Assembly: GCA_002496355.1 (NCBI GenBank)
Contig: DAJP01000038.1
Coordinates: 1,685 to 21,367 of the forward strand
Direction: 5' to 3'
DNA length: 19,683 nucleotides
From: Euryarchaeota archaeon UBA346
GTDB lineage: Archaea; Thermoplasmatota; E2; DHVEG-1
Below are positions 7,190 through 15,027 of the stretch, one piece after another. Positions within the stretch are counted from its first letter, which is position 1. Each line of letters starts with the position of its first letter. Under the pieces are notes generated by a model. That model was not told where the DNA came from. It ran no database searches and saw nothing but the letters and a program-made list of their open reading frames with translations. The position numbers were made by a program, and so were the translations under genes.

Positions 7190-8005
7190 ATGGTTGATCT
7201 CACAGACCCAAAGGATGCTGCCATCATCATAAAAGAATTCATTAAAACCTATGTGGAGAACGCTGGATGCCATACCGTCGTACTTGGTCTTTCTGGTGGT
7301 GTCGACTCCGCAGTCTGTGCATTGTTATGCAAACAAGCACTTGGGGCACGCAACGTCCAATGCGTGTTCCTCCCTGATGAGGCCACGCCATCTCTTGATA
7401 GCAAACACGTGAAACTCTTCGTCGATACCTTCCATTTGAAAAACGCAGAGATAGATATCTCCCCTTTTGTGTCCTTATTTCATGAGGCGTTATCCCAAAA
7501 AAAGAGACTGACCCATGCAAACATCAAACCCCGGGTGCGGATGATCCTGCTGTACGAATACGCCAATGAGACAGATAGCCTGGTGTGCGGCACCTCAAAC
7601 AAATCAGAGATCCTGGTCGGGTATTTCACCAAATATGGTGATGGTGGTGTTGATTTCCAGCCGCTGGGTGATCTGTATAAAACCCAGATTTTCCAACTTG
7701 CCAGATACCTTGGCATCCCTGCGCCCATCATCCGAAAACCACCCACTGCGGGACTCTGGGCGGGACAGACCGATGAAAAAGAGCTTCGGATGAACTATCA
7801 GACTCTTGATGAGATTCTCTTCGGATTGGAACAGAAAATCGATGTCAGTGAGATACAGAAAACATCAAAGGCATCGAAGGAACAAATCGAGCGGATCCGA
7901 ATGATGCGGATGAAAAGTCAGCATAAACGCAGATTCCCCCTTGTCCCAAAAATGGGGATTCGAACCCCTGGTCTTGATTGGCGTTCGCCGGTCCAAGAAG
8001 GATAA
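7190..8005 (+). CDS. nadE: NAD synthetase, ammonia- or glutamine-amide-dependent short form
   Basis: A 271-residue member of the N-type ATP pyrophosphatases that amidates deamido-NAD to NAD. The PP-loop is LGLSGGVDS (33-40). Other family motifs are GTSNKSE (135-141), YFTKYGDGGVDFQPLGDLYKTQ (starting at 145), PTAGLWAGQTDE (185-196) and the SQHKRRFP segment near the end. There is no nitrilase domain, so external ammonia is the likely nitrogen source. The ATG at 7190 is preferred to 7166, which lies inside the upstream gene and would add eight residues with no homology. Archaeal NadE usually stops soon after the HKR segment with VPKI or similar; here 16 extra residues (GIRTPGLDW and on) are read through a tRNA T-arm-like palindrome. 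It converges with the C25 gene, six bases between stops. Confidence 0.93.
   Translation: MVDLTDPKDAAIIIKEFIKTYVENAGCHTVVLGLSGGVDSAVCALLCKQALGARNVQCVFLPDEATPSLDSKHVKLFVDTFHLKNAEIDISPFVSLFHEALSQKKRLTHANIKPRVRMILLYEYANETDSLVCGTSNKSEILVGYFTKYGDGGVDFQPLGDLYKTQIFQLARYLGIPAPIIRKPPTAGLWAGQTDEKELRMNYQTLDEILFGLEQKIDVSEIQKTSKASKEQIERIRMMRMKSQHKRRFPLVPKMGIRTPGLDWRSPVQEG
7954..7998 (+). other. Two adjacent hairpins at the 3' end of nadE; first is T-arm-like on the minus strand
   Basis: GGGG (7954-7957) and CCCC (7965-7968) flank ATTCGAA. Read on the minus strand this is GGGGTTCGAATCCCC, the consensus of a tRNA T-arm. A second hairpin spans 7972-7998: TCTTGATTGGC pairs with GCCGGT and CAAGA around a GTTC loop with one bulged C, using two G-U pairs that favour the plus-strand RNA. 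A T-run (8009-8013) follows. I could not fit a complete tRNA on either strand. The region could be a terminator-like 3' structure or a tRNA remnant; coding sequence of nadE runs through it. Confidence 0.35.
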
Positions 8006-8011
8006 CTGTTT

Positions 8012-10612
8012 TTAGAAGAACTTCCACAACGTTAGTTCCCGTGAGCTGTTATGACCCAAGGTGTCATACGCGACGATTTTTATATTATGCTGGAGGAACG
8101 CAAAACGATTCCACGTCCAGCTGAACGGTGTTTCTGTAACGGTCGATTGTAACGCACCATCAAGGTAGAACTCCACCCGGTCTATGCCATAATTATTGCT
8201 GGTGATATTCGTCTCGATCGTGATCTTCCCGATGCTTACGGGTGTGAAAAATGGCATGATCAATCTATCGCCGATATAGAGACCTTTCTGTGGTTTGGTC
8301 ACCTGCATCTGGATATAGGTCGGGACACGCAAGGTTGGATCGCCAAACACGACCATCCCATAGTACCATTCTTTTTCCCACTGCACATAGGGGGCTTGGG
8401 CATCGAACCAGAGGCGGAACGCCTCACCAATACTTTTACCCTCAGAGAGCGGCTGGGTGAAATCAGCGAAATTCAACATGCTACCACTCTTCGAAGAAGC
8501 GATAGTGATGAGCCCTGAGGAGGTATGAAAGACATACGCACCAGCCAGATAATTCTCATCGGTGAAACGTCCTGGTCCACAGGCGAAGAGATTGTAGAAC
8601 AAGACCGGTGGGTCACGGTCCTGGATATCCTGCGACAGCACCCAGGCGCCACGATCATAAAACGCACCAAGGTTGAAGGGATAACCACTTCTGATCCCCC
8701 GTTCCCATACGCCGAGTGGAGCGCTTTCTCCTTCGCTGGGCGTCACATTCGCTTCATCACCAAGATAATCGGTGCTGAGACGAGTGGCCTTATCTGGGTT
8801 TGCGTACGGACCGTTCACTAACCATGTGCCAACATAAGTTATTGGTGTCGGCTCCGGGTCAAACGTCAGTCCATCGACGACGCCGCCCTCTGGTGTGCAC
8901 AATCGTGCGGTGAACCCATGGTCACCCATCCACTCAGAGATTTTTATCAGCAATCTATTTTCACCGGCTTGAAGAGTGACATTGATTTTTTTCATGTCAA
9001 TCTCAAAACCACCATATCGGTTGTCGTAGAGGACTTCATCGCCGTTAAGCCAGACACGAGCCCCATCATCATAGCCCATCCAGAGCTGACAGGTGGTCTG
9101 CTCTGAGGCGTACACACGGGTGAATGCATAACATGCCCCGTAATCAGCATCAGCACAGTAGTCACTGAGATCAATGTACGGATTCCCCGAGTCATATCTC
9201 GTCCAGGTTTTTCCTCCGTTCTCATCTCCTTCAATGGGGTCGAGGGATTCTTCGCTCACGCCTAGGTAGTTCGTGGTGAGATACTCCCAGAAATTATCTG
9301 CGATGTCCTGGTGGAATCCGTTAAGCAAGAAGCTCCGAATATAATCTGCTTCTCCGCCATGTTCAGCTGGGTCGCTGAGTTGATATGATAGATCGTCAAA
9401 GGTGACACCATCAGAGTCAGTCAATCGAGCGGACAGCTGATAATCACCACCGTCTTGACTGATTTTGCAGAGCAGCTGGTTCCAACCGCTGTTCAACGAG
9501 ATATTCGTGGTGTATTGATCAGGGGTCCAACCGCCGTAACGATCCTTGGTCAACACATTGACTCCATTGACCCATGCTTTGATGCCATCATCAGATCCCA
9601 GGAGAAGTTTCGCTTCTCGAGTGGAGGGGCTAAAGATGTAGATATGGGCATACGCAGCGGACTCAGTTGGCCGGGTGCTGAAATAATGACCTCCTGAGTA
9701 GCTATGGACGCAGACCTGAACAAAGTGTTGCCCGAGATCCATCTGGTTGAGGTAATCCTCCGCGGTGGTAAAAAACCCATAATCGTACCGCGTCACATTT
9801 GTCTCGTAAACACGGTCCAGGTTCACATCCATGTCAAACCAGTCTTCTTCGACATACTCCAGTCCACGCCATGGTTGGGTCAACTCTCCTGTCCGGTACG
9901 CATGGGCTTTTGCGAAGTACTCGTTGACCATGTCTGCCTCACTGTCGTAAGTGAGTGTAGTTGCATAGAGGCGTCCGACGTACACTTCAGGTCCCATATC
10001 ACCAGAGCCTGCCACATGATTTTCATAGACTCCATCACTGTTTGCATCCTGCCAGGTTCCATCCAGGTCCATGTAGAACAAATCACTTGGGAACTGATCC
10101 CCGGAGACCTCTGCCCACGCCGCGGGGATATCACCAACAAAGAGTACTCCGGTAGTCCCAAATGTGTATTGTTCTTCTAACCATGTTTTTATATCCTCCG
10201 GCGTGCCTCCTGAGGTTGTTGTCTGGGCAATGGAGTATCCCTCCAATAGTAGATCAGATATATATTGATCCAGCTTGTCATCAATCAGGGGATGGAGGTT
10301 TTCGTTTACGAGGATCGCCAGTGAATAATTCTCAGAAAAAACAGTGGTATGATATTCTTTTGGTGTTGAAAACCGCGCAGGTTCATAGGGGTGGTTCCGA
10401 AGGTACTCCTCATAGGTTCCCGGTAATTCCCCATTTGGTGAGTACCATTGGAGTTTTTCGATAAATCGTCCATCTTGTTTTCCTGAATCATTCTGGTTGA
10501 GGAGAACATCTTGCTGCAAACCGATACTGGTGTTCGTCCCTTGGATGAGTGCTGCTGGTGTGAGAAGTAAAACGAGACTGATCGCGATAAACGTTGGTAT
10601 TTTTTTCTTCAT
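8012..10612 (-). CDS. Secreted C25-like (gingipain/caspase-fold) peptidase with inserted beta-sandwich repeats and C-terminal Ig-like domain
   Basis: An 866-residue exported protein. A signal peptide (KKK, then a hydrophobic stretch to about residue 24) is followed by a C25-like core with VLFVGDIP (156-163) and PEVYVGRLYA (208-217). The presumed catalytic His303 (VCVHSYSGG) and Cys678 (LFACGPG) come next, then the family hallmark VFGDPTLR (755-762). Between His303 and Cys678 lie two galactose-binding-like beta-sandwich modules, about 320-400 and 495-580. They share DDG-x-W-x-NG, DRYGG/NRYGG and a N-x-LL-x-KIS strand, and are joined by copies of an L-x-NG to YLG segment (about 429-451 and 598-617). 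Residues 790-860 form an Ig-like domain (RVEFYLDG, VTETPFSWTWN, KIVAYDTLGH). It probably degrades extracellular protein; an inactive adhesin-like role is possible. No membrane anchor is seen. A GGGGG site (10618-10622) sets the start. Confidence 0.8.
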   Translation of the reverse strand: MKKKIPTFIAISLVLLLTPAALIQGTNTSIGLQQDVLLNQNDSGKQDGRFIEKLQWYSPNGELPGTYEEYLRNHPYEPARFSTPKEYHTTVFSENYSLAILVNENLHPLIDDKLDQYISDLLLEGYSIAQTTTSGGTPEDIKTWLEEQYTFGTTGVLFVGDIPAAWAEVSGDQFPSDLFYMDLDGTWQDANSDGVYENHVAGSGDMGPEVYVGRLYATTLTYDSEADMVNEYFAKAHAYRTGELTQPWRGLEYVEEDWFDMDVNLDRVYETNVTRYDYGFFTTAEDYLNQMDLGQHFVQVCVHSYSGGHYFSTRPTESAAYAHIYIFSPSTREAKLLLGSDDGIKAWVNGVNVLTKDRYGGWTPDQYTTNISLNSGWNQLLCKISQDGGDYQLSARLTDSDGVTFDDLSYQLSDPAEHGGEADYIRSFLLNGFHQDIADNFWEYLTTNYLGVSEESLDPIEGDENGGKTWTRYDSGNPYIDLSDYCADADYGACYAFTRVYASEQTTCQLWMGYDDGARVWLNGDEVLYDNRYGGFEIDMKKINVTLQAGENRLLIKISEWMGDHGFTARLCTPEGGVVDGLTFDPEPTPITYVGTWLVNGPYANPDKATRLSTDYLGDEANVTPSEGESAPLGVWERGIRSGYPFNLGAFYDRGAWVLSQDIQDRDPPVLFYNLFACGPGRFTDENYLAGAYVFHTSSGLITIASSKSGSMLNFADFTQPLSEGKSIGEAFRLWFDAQAPYVQWEKEWYYGMVVFGDPTLRVPTYIQMQVTKPQKGLYIGDRLIMPFFTPVSIGKITIETNITSNNYGIDRVEFYLDGALQSTVTETPFSWTWNRFAFLQHNIKIVAYDTLGHNSSRELTLWKFF

Positions 10613-10617
10613 GAAAT

Positions 10618-10670
10618 CCCCCTATGTGCTTTGTTATAAGTATCCTATTACGATGATCTCTTTTTTAAAT
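10618..10670 (-). promoter_or_regulatory. Promoter and ribosome binding site of the C25-like gene
   Basis: On the minus strand ATTTAAAA (10670 to 10663) is a TATA-like box that would start transcription near 10641. GGGGGATTTC (10622 to 10613) provides a ribosome binding site five bases before the ATG at 10612. A second weak box, CTTATAAC (10640 to 10633), is closer and would give a leaderless transcript. Confidence 0.45.
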
Positions 10671-10725
10671 CTTTTGCCAAATCAACGAATCAGGTTGTAA
10701 AAAATATGATGAACCCTGAAAATAT

Positions 10726-11622
10726 CTATGGGAAATGGAATTTTTTGCCGGTGATCCTCTCATAGGCTTCTTGGTACTTCTTCGAGGTTTCCGCGATGAC
10801 CTGCGGGGGGAGGTGGGGTGGGGCTGAGTTATGATCCCATCCTGTCGAATTGAGGTAATCCCGAACGTATTGCTTATCAAAACTTGGTTGTGATTTGCCA
10901 GGTTGGTAATTATCTGCTGGCCAGAACCGGGAGGAATCCGGGGTTAAAGCCTCATCGATCCAGATGATTTCGTTATTGTACATGCCGAACTCAAACTTGG
11001 TGTCCGCGATGATGATCCCACGTTTTTTCGCATATTTCACCGCGGTGTCATAGATCTTCAAGGAATACTCGTTCAGGGTGTTTCCGACATCATCACCGAC
11101 AATTTTTTTCATCTCGGCTATGGAGATGTTGAGGTCATGGCCTTCTTTTGCTTTTGTCGAAGGTGTGAAGAGTGGCTCAGGGAATTGATCTGATTCTTTC
11201 AGGCCGCCTGGGAGTTTCACTCCGCAGACCGTCCCGTCTTTTTTATAGGAGCTCCATGCGGAGCCAGAGAGATAGCCTCGTACGATGCACTCTATGGGGA
11301 CGACTTTTGTTTTTTTCACCAGCATGCTGCGGTACGCAAGCTGTTCTTTATAGGGGTGCAATTCTTTTGGAAAATCTGATACCTCCGTGGAGATCACATG
11401 GTTCGGGATGCTTTTCTTTGTGTAATCGAACCAGAATTTTGAGAGTTGTGTAAGGCAGACGCCTTTTGAGGGTATGGGGTCTGGTAACACGACGTCGAAG
11501 GCGGAGAGCCGGTCGGTTGCGATGAGCAGGATGTCGTTGTGTATCTCGTAGACATCCCGTACTTTGCCTTTGTTGAGTATTTTTGCTGGTAATTCTGTTT
11601 GGACAACTATTGGTGTATTCAT
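10726..11622 (-). CDS. purC: Phosphoribosylaminoimidazole-succinocarboxamide synthase (SAICAR synthetase)
   Basis: A 298-residue PurC, which condenses CAIR with aspartate using ATP in purine biosynthesis. Diagnostic segments in order: GKVRDVYEI (19-27, phosphate-loop region), ATDRLSAFDVVLPDPIP, PIECIVRGYLSGSAWSSY, TPSTKAKEGHD, IIIADTKFEFG, IDEALTPDSSRFWPAD and the C-terminal WDHNSAPPHLP. The length of about 300 and the SRFWPAD/W-D block place it in the longer form found in fungi and several prokaryotes rather than the short form of about 240. It lies 11 bases after metG on the same strand, so it is very likely cotranscribed with it. A T-run (minus strand, around 10699-10706) after the stop may terminate the transcript. 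The ATG at 11622 is the natural start, as homology begins within a few residues. Confidence 0.95.
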   Translation of the reverse strand: MNTPIVVQTELPAKILNKGKVRDVYEIHNDILLIATDRLSAFDVVLPDPIPSKGVCLTQLSKFWFDYTKKSIPNHVISTEVSDFPKELHPYKEQLAYRSMLVKKTKVVPIECIVRGYLSGSAWSSYKKDGTVCGVKLPGGLKESDQFPEPLFTPSTKAKEGHDLNISIAEMKKIVGDDVGNTLNEYSLKIYDTAVKYAKKRGIIIADTKFEFGMYNNEIIWIDEALTPDSSRFWPADNYQPGKSQPSFDKQYVRDYLNSTGWDHNSAPPHLPPQVIAETSKKYQEAYERITGKKFHFP

Positions 11623-11633
11623 GGGAGTCTCCC

Positions 11634-13763
11634 CTATGATATTTTCGCACCTTCTTTGACCGCACGGTCCGAGGTGACGATGATTCCTTTTATCTTCAAT
11701 GGTTTGCCGTTATAGACCGCGTTTCCTTTCGCATCGATTTCCATAGGTGCGAGTTTAAACGCATCAAATTCAAGGATCGGGGCTGGTTCTCGTGCGATAC
11801 CATCGACTCCGACTTCTGCTCCAGGGGTGCAATCTTTGGGGTCGAGCAAGGAGACGACATGGTCCACATCGGTTGCAGCCAGCAGCATTCCTTTTGATTC
11901 AACACCGCGGATCACCGCTGGTTTGAGGTTGATGACCATGACAATAGATTTTCCTGTGATTTCTTCTTTTGGGTAATGTGGTTTCATTCCTGCGACGATG
12001 GTTCGTTTCCCGAGTGGTCCCAGGTCCACCTGCATGACATAGAGCTTGTCCGCTTGAGGATGGTCTGCGACTTCTAGGATTTTTGCGACACGTAAATCCA
12101 GCTTTGAGAAAGGATCAGTGGTGGTCACGATTTCCGTTAACTCCAGTTTCTTAAATAAAGGTGTCGGTGTTTCAAGGGAGGTACCGGTGTGGAGTTCTAG
12201 GAGGGCATCCTGCCAATGTTGTATCGGATGTGTATGACCAAGCATTTTCCAGATGCGTTCTGAGGAGAAGGGCAGGTAGGGTGCCATGGTGACAGCGAGT
12301 CCCTGGATGAGGCGCAGGCTGATATGCAGGACAGTCTTGCATCGCTGCGGGTCTGTCTTGATTAGGACCCATGGTTGGTTATGGTCGAAGTAGACGTTTC
12401 CGAATTGTGCCAGGTTCATGATTGCTCGTAAACCTTTTTTGAAGCTGCATTGGTTAAGTGCTGATTCGACTTCCTTGTGTGTCTCTTGTATTTTTTGTAA
12501 TGCTTCTTTATCGATGTCGGAAAGGGTGCTTGCCTCGGGTATACCGCCGAAGTTCTTGCTGGTGAAGGTGATCACCCGGTGGATGAAGTTCCCGTAGGTG
12601 CCGAGGAGCTCATCGTTGTTCTTTGTGACAAAATCATTCCAGGTCCAGTCCGCGTCCTTGTTCTCCGGCATGTTAATGGCAAGGTAATAGCGGATGACGT
12701 CTTGGTCGAAGCGTTGGAGGATCTCTGGGACCCAGATGCCGATCCCCCTGCTTTTTGAGAACTGCTCTCCCTTGAGTGTGAGGTACTCGTTGGCTGGGAT
12801 GTTATAGGGTAGGTTTAAGGTCTCGTCGTACCCCATGAGGATGGATGGCCAGATGATGGAATGGAACGGGATGTTGTCCTTAGCAAGGAAATAGTAATGT
12901 TTTGCTTGTGGGTTCTGCCACCATTCCTTCCATTTGGTTGGTTCTTTTTGTTTCTTTGCCCATTCTTTGCTCGCAGACAGATAACCGATGACTGCGTCGA
13001 ACCAGACGTAGATACGTTTATGTTCAAAGCCGAACACCGGGACTTTGATGCCCCAGGAGATGTCTCTGGTGATCGCCCGGTCATGCAGCCCGTTCTGTAG
13101 CCAGTTGTTTGTGAACTTCAGCACGTTTGCTTTCCAGTAGGTTTTATCCTTGAGCCAGGCGATGAGCTTTGGCTCAAAAGCGCTGAGCGCGAAGAACAAG
13201 TGTTCTGTTTTTTGTTTGACGGGTGTTCCACCGCAGACCTTGCATCGGACGTTGATTAATTCGAAGGTATCAAGGAGTTTTCCACAGTTGTCGCATTGGT
13301 CTCCTCGGGCTCCGTCTTTCTTGCAGTGTGGACAGGTGCCTTCCACGTAGCGGTCCGGAAGGAACCGTGCGCAGGTCGGGCAGTAGAGTGCATCAATGCT
13401 TTTTTTCTTAATGAGGTCTTTTTGGTAAAGGTTGAGGAAGATTTCCTGGACGACGGTCTCATGGTTTGTGGTCGTCGTCCTGGTGAAAAGGTCAAAGGAG
13501 ATGCCTAGTGTTCGCATGTTCTCCGTCTGTTCCGTGTTGTATCGGTCGACGATCGTCTGCGGTGTTGTTTTTTCTTTGTCGGCGGTGATGGTGATCGGGG
13601 TGCCATGTTCGTCGCTGCCGGAGACCATGAGCACATCGTTTCCTTTGAGGCGGTTGAACCGAGCGAAAATATCTGCGGGGAGGTAGCATCCAGCGATATG
13701 TCCAAGATGCAGGGAGCCATTTGCATAGGGCCATGCGACGCCGATGAATATTTTTTCTGCCAT
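11634..13763 (-). CDS. metG: Methionyl-tRNA synthetase with fused C-terminal tRNA-binding domain
   Basis: A 709-residue class I synthetase. The ATP-binding HIGH motif is HLGH (19-22). The zinc region has four Cys pairs (C128/C131, C144/C147, C157/C160, C174/C177), as in the two-zinc archaeal and E. coli-type enzyme. The KMSKS loop is QFSKS (334-338). The DNIPFHSIIWPS segment and the anticodon-binding helices follow. From about residue 600 comes a Trbp111/EMAPII-like OB-fold (LDLRVAKILEVADHPQADKL, NLKPAVIRGVESKGM), which many archaea encode as a separate protein; here it is fused. The first base of its ATG lies about 30 bases after a TATA-like box, so the transcript is close to leaderless. purC follows. 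Nothing suggests damage. Confidence 0.96.
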   Translation of the reverse strand: MAEKIFIGVAWPYANGSLHLGHIAGCYLPADIFARFNRLKGNDVLMVSGSDEHGTPITITADKEKTTPQTIVDRYNTEQTENMRTLGISFDLFTRTTTTNHETVVQEIFLNLYQKDLIKKKSIDALYCPTCARFLPDRYVEGTCPHCKKDGARGDQCDNCGKLLDTFELINVRCKVCGGTPVKQKTEHLFFALSAFEPKLIAWLKDKTYWKANVLKFTNNWLQNGLHDRAITRDISWGIKVPVFGFEHKRIYVWFDAVIGYLSASKEWAKKQKEPTKWKEWWQNPQAKHYYFLAKDNIPFHSIIWPSILMGYDETLNLPYNIPANEYLTLKGEQFSKSRGIGIWVPEILQRFDQDVIRYYLAINMPENKDADWTWNDFVTKNNDELLGTYGNFIHRVITFTSKNFGGIPEASTLSDIDKEALQKIQETHKEVESALNQCSFKKGLRAIMNLAQFGNVYFDHNQPWVLIKTDPQRCKTVLHISLRLIQGLAVTMAPYLPFSSERIWKMLGHTHPIQHWQDALLELHTGTSLETPTPLFKKLELTEIVTTTDPFSKLDLRVAKILEVADHPQADKLYVMQVDLGPLGKRTIVAGMKPHYPKEEITGKSIVMVINLKPAVIRGVESKGMLLAATDVDHVVSLLDPKDCTPGAEVGVDGIAREPAPILEFDAFKLAPMEIDAKGNAVYNGKPLKIKGIIVTSDRAVKEGAKIS

Positions 13764-13792
13764 GGAAATCTGTTCTGAATATCTCGTGCGAC

Positions 13793-13800
13793 ATTTAATT
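13793..13800 (-). promoter_or_regulatory. TATA-like box of the metG-purC operon
   Basis: AATTAAAT on the minus strand (13800 to 13793) is centred about 33 bases before the metG ATG, giving a transcript start only a few bases upstream of the codon. There is no ribosome binding site in the interval, consistent with a very short or absent leader. Confidence 0.5.
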
Positions 13801-13904
13801 GTAACGGTGAAAAAAACCTCTGAGTTTTTTCTTGTTACCCTAATGGAGTGATCTTCAGTTTTTTTCTTTCGTGTTCATTCTTTTATAAAAACGTTTCAGG
13901 TTAG

Positions 13905-13913
13905 CTTTAATTA
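13905..13913 (+). promoter_or_regulatory. TATA-like box of the zinc-ribbon microprotein/HNH-like gene pair
   Basis: CTTTAATTA is centred 27 bases before the ATG at 13936, the spacing of a leaderless archaeal promoter. A second AT-rich box, TTTTATAAAA (13881-13890), lies further upstream and could serve either direction. Confidence 0.5.
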
Positions 13914-13935
13914 ATAGAGGTTTGATTGCGGACGC

Positions 13936-14046
13936 ATGCCGTGTAAAATCTGTAAATCGGAATTAGAGCCGGAGAATGATACGAACTTCTGTCATAGCTG
14001 CCAACGTCTGATCGCTGAGATTGAGGAGAAAATAGATTGTTTTTAA
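13936..14046 (+). CDS. 36-residue zinc-ribbon microprotein
   Basis: The ATG at 13936 opens a 36-codon frame ending in TAA at 14044-14046. The sequence begins MPCKICKSELEP and continues to NFCHSCQRLIAEIEEKIDCF. Two CxxC knuckles (Cys3/Cys6 and Cys19/Cys22) are separated by 12 residues, the spacing of a small zinc ribbon, followed by a short acidic helix. A well-placed TATA-like box 27 bases upstream supports expression. Its stop is three bases before the ATG of the HNH-like gene, which also carries CxxC pairs, so the two are probably cotranscribed. It is too short for family assignment. It could be an RNA- or protein-binding zinc peptide. The ordered cysteines argue against chance. Confidence 0.6.
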   Translation: MPCKICKSELEPENDTNFCHSCQRLIAEIEEKIDCF

Positions 14047-14049
14047 TCT

Positions 14050-14322
14050 ATGGCCGCCATTCAGAAGTATTATTGTAAGATTTGTAAACGGGTTTTGCTA
14101 CCGCGGGATTCTCCTCTGCAGGATTCTGAGTTTCCAAGGGTTTCGTTGCATCATATTGATTATCAGAAGAATATCGCGATCCGAGTATGCAAGGAGTGTC
14201 ACAATAAGTTGCATACGACGATGAAGAAGCATCAATATGGATATAATAATATTATCCGGAAGGATGGTTCGAAGAAGGGTCGTTTGTCTCCGGGTCCGTA
14301 TCCGAAGAAAATCATTGATTAG
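14050..14322 (+). CDS. HNH-like treble-clef zinc protein
   Basis: A 90-residue protein with CKIC (Cys9/Cys12), the doublet His34-His35 (SLHHIDY) and a terminal VCKECHNKLH block (Cys47, Cys50, His51, His55). CxxC, HH and CxxCH-x3-H in this order is the HNH/treble-clef layout, where the HH doublet supplies the general base and the last His binds the catalytic metal. The basic C-terminal tail (KKHQYGYNNIIRKDGSKKG) suggests nucleic-acid contact. A stand-alone HNH nuclease is the simplest reading, but such small proteins can also be non-catalytic zinc proteins. It lies three bases after the microprotein stop and converges with the DUF488 gene. Confidence 0.72.
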   Translation: MAAIQKYYCKICKRVLLPRDSPLQDSEFPRVSLHHIDYQKNIAIRVCKECHNKLHTTMKKHQYGYNNIIRKDGSKKGRLSPGPYPKKIID

Positions 14323-14350
14323 GGTTCGTTTGTGTTTCTCCGCCCGTCTT

Positions 14351-14659
14351 TTAGGGAAGTTCCTGTATCATTTCCAGAAGGATGAACCGATGACAGGGAT
14401 ATTCTTTTTCGTAACAGATCAAGTACACATCTTTGGTTTTGGATAGTTCCTTTAATCGGTGTAGCTCTGCAACTGCTCCCGGATTGCTGTGTATTTCTTT
14501 TCTGAACCTGGTTTTGAAAACGTCCCAGGTGATCCGTCCGCTTTTGTAGTCTGTCAAGAGGTCTTTGGATGCGGATAATATACTTGGTCGGGCGACTCGT
14601 ACCTTAACGGCATCCACGGGGAGTTTCTTCCACATGGCGATATAACTTTCTTTTATCAT
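14351..14659 (-). CDS. DUF488-family protein
   Basis: A 102-residue protein with the DUF488 signature near its C-terminus: DVYLICYEKEYPCHRFILLEMI, with Cys82, Cys89 and His90. The N-terminal half holds SILSASKDLLTDYKSGRITWDVFKTRF, also typical, where the region between strand and helix is variable. Family function is not established; the conserved CxxxxxxCHR element looks like a metal or redox site. The length is at the short end for the family. No ribosome binding site is obvious before the ATG at 14659. It is convergent with the HNH-like gene, 28 bases between stops. Confidence 0.75.
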   Translation of the reverse strand: MIKESYIAMWKKLPVDAVKVRVARPSILSASKDLLTDYKSGRITWDVFKTRFRKEIHSNPGAVAELHRLKELSKTKDVYLICYEKEYPCHRFILLEMIQELP

Positions 14660-15027
14660 ATCAACATCAAGGACCTTGTGATAGCTATTAAAAGATTTGC
14701 TGAGAGTGGTACTCGTTCTAGAGAAAAGTATGAATTTATTTCTGAAAACACACTAGATGCTTCATCCTATGGTTCGCATGAGTTTTTTATTTGTGATGAA
14801 CTGAGATGCTATAGCACAACATTTAAATATATCGCAAGTTCTATACACCATTGTTAAGTATCAACTTAATGAAAAATGGTACTTCATAACCTTAAGATTA
14901 CCAATTTACTCACTCTCGAAATATATGAAAAGCACATAACAAGATTGAGAGATTGAAAACCTCTGCCACTGCGCGCAGAACCGGTGCTATTTTTCAAAGA
15001 GTTGATGACGATTAGAGGTGAAGATAC
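14660..15027 (+). promoter_or_regulatory. AT-rich intergenic region with dnaG promoters and leader
   Basis: These 368 bases hold no convincing gene. Two TATA-like boxes face dnaG: ATTTAAATATA (14821-14831) and GAAATATATG (14919-14928 approximately), which would give leaders of roughly 175 and 75 bases. A perfect palindrome CTGCGCGCAG sits at 14969-14978. GAGGTGA (15015-15021), seven bases before the dnaG ATG, is a good ribosome binding site. I found no tRNA or clear box C/D pattern. Confidence 0.45.

Noticed and set aside
7935..8010. Complete tRNA on the minus strand around the T-arm-like palindrome
   Set aside because: The 3' acceptor strand would be TTTTTGG with no matching CCAAAAA upstream, the outer T-stem pair is A-A, and no anticodon stem of five pairs can be formed at the right distance.
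8525..10464. Several plus-strand open frames of 60 to 158 codons opposite the C25-like gene
   Set aside because: The minus-strand frame has a signal peptide, domains and a stop structure over its full 866 codons; the opposing frames have no motif and low-quality composition.
14678..14857. A 59-codon open frame starting with GTG, upstream of dnaG
   Set aside because: It lacks a ribosome binding site and any Met, overlaps the strongest TATA-like box in the spacer, shows no recognisable motif, and is about as long as chance allows in AT-rich sequence. It could be a gene remnant.
14790..15010. Box C-like RTGATGA sequences (GTGATGA near 14790, TTGATGA near 15002) as a box C/D guide RNA
   Set aside because: No CTGA box D lies at suitable spacing with a guide interval, and no terminal stem is present.
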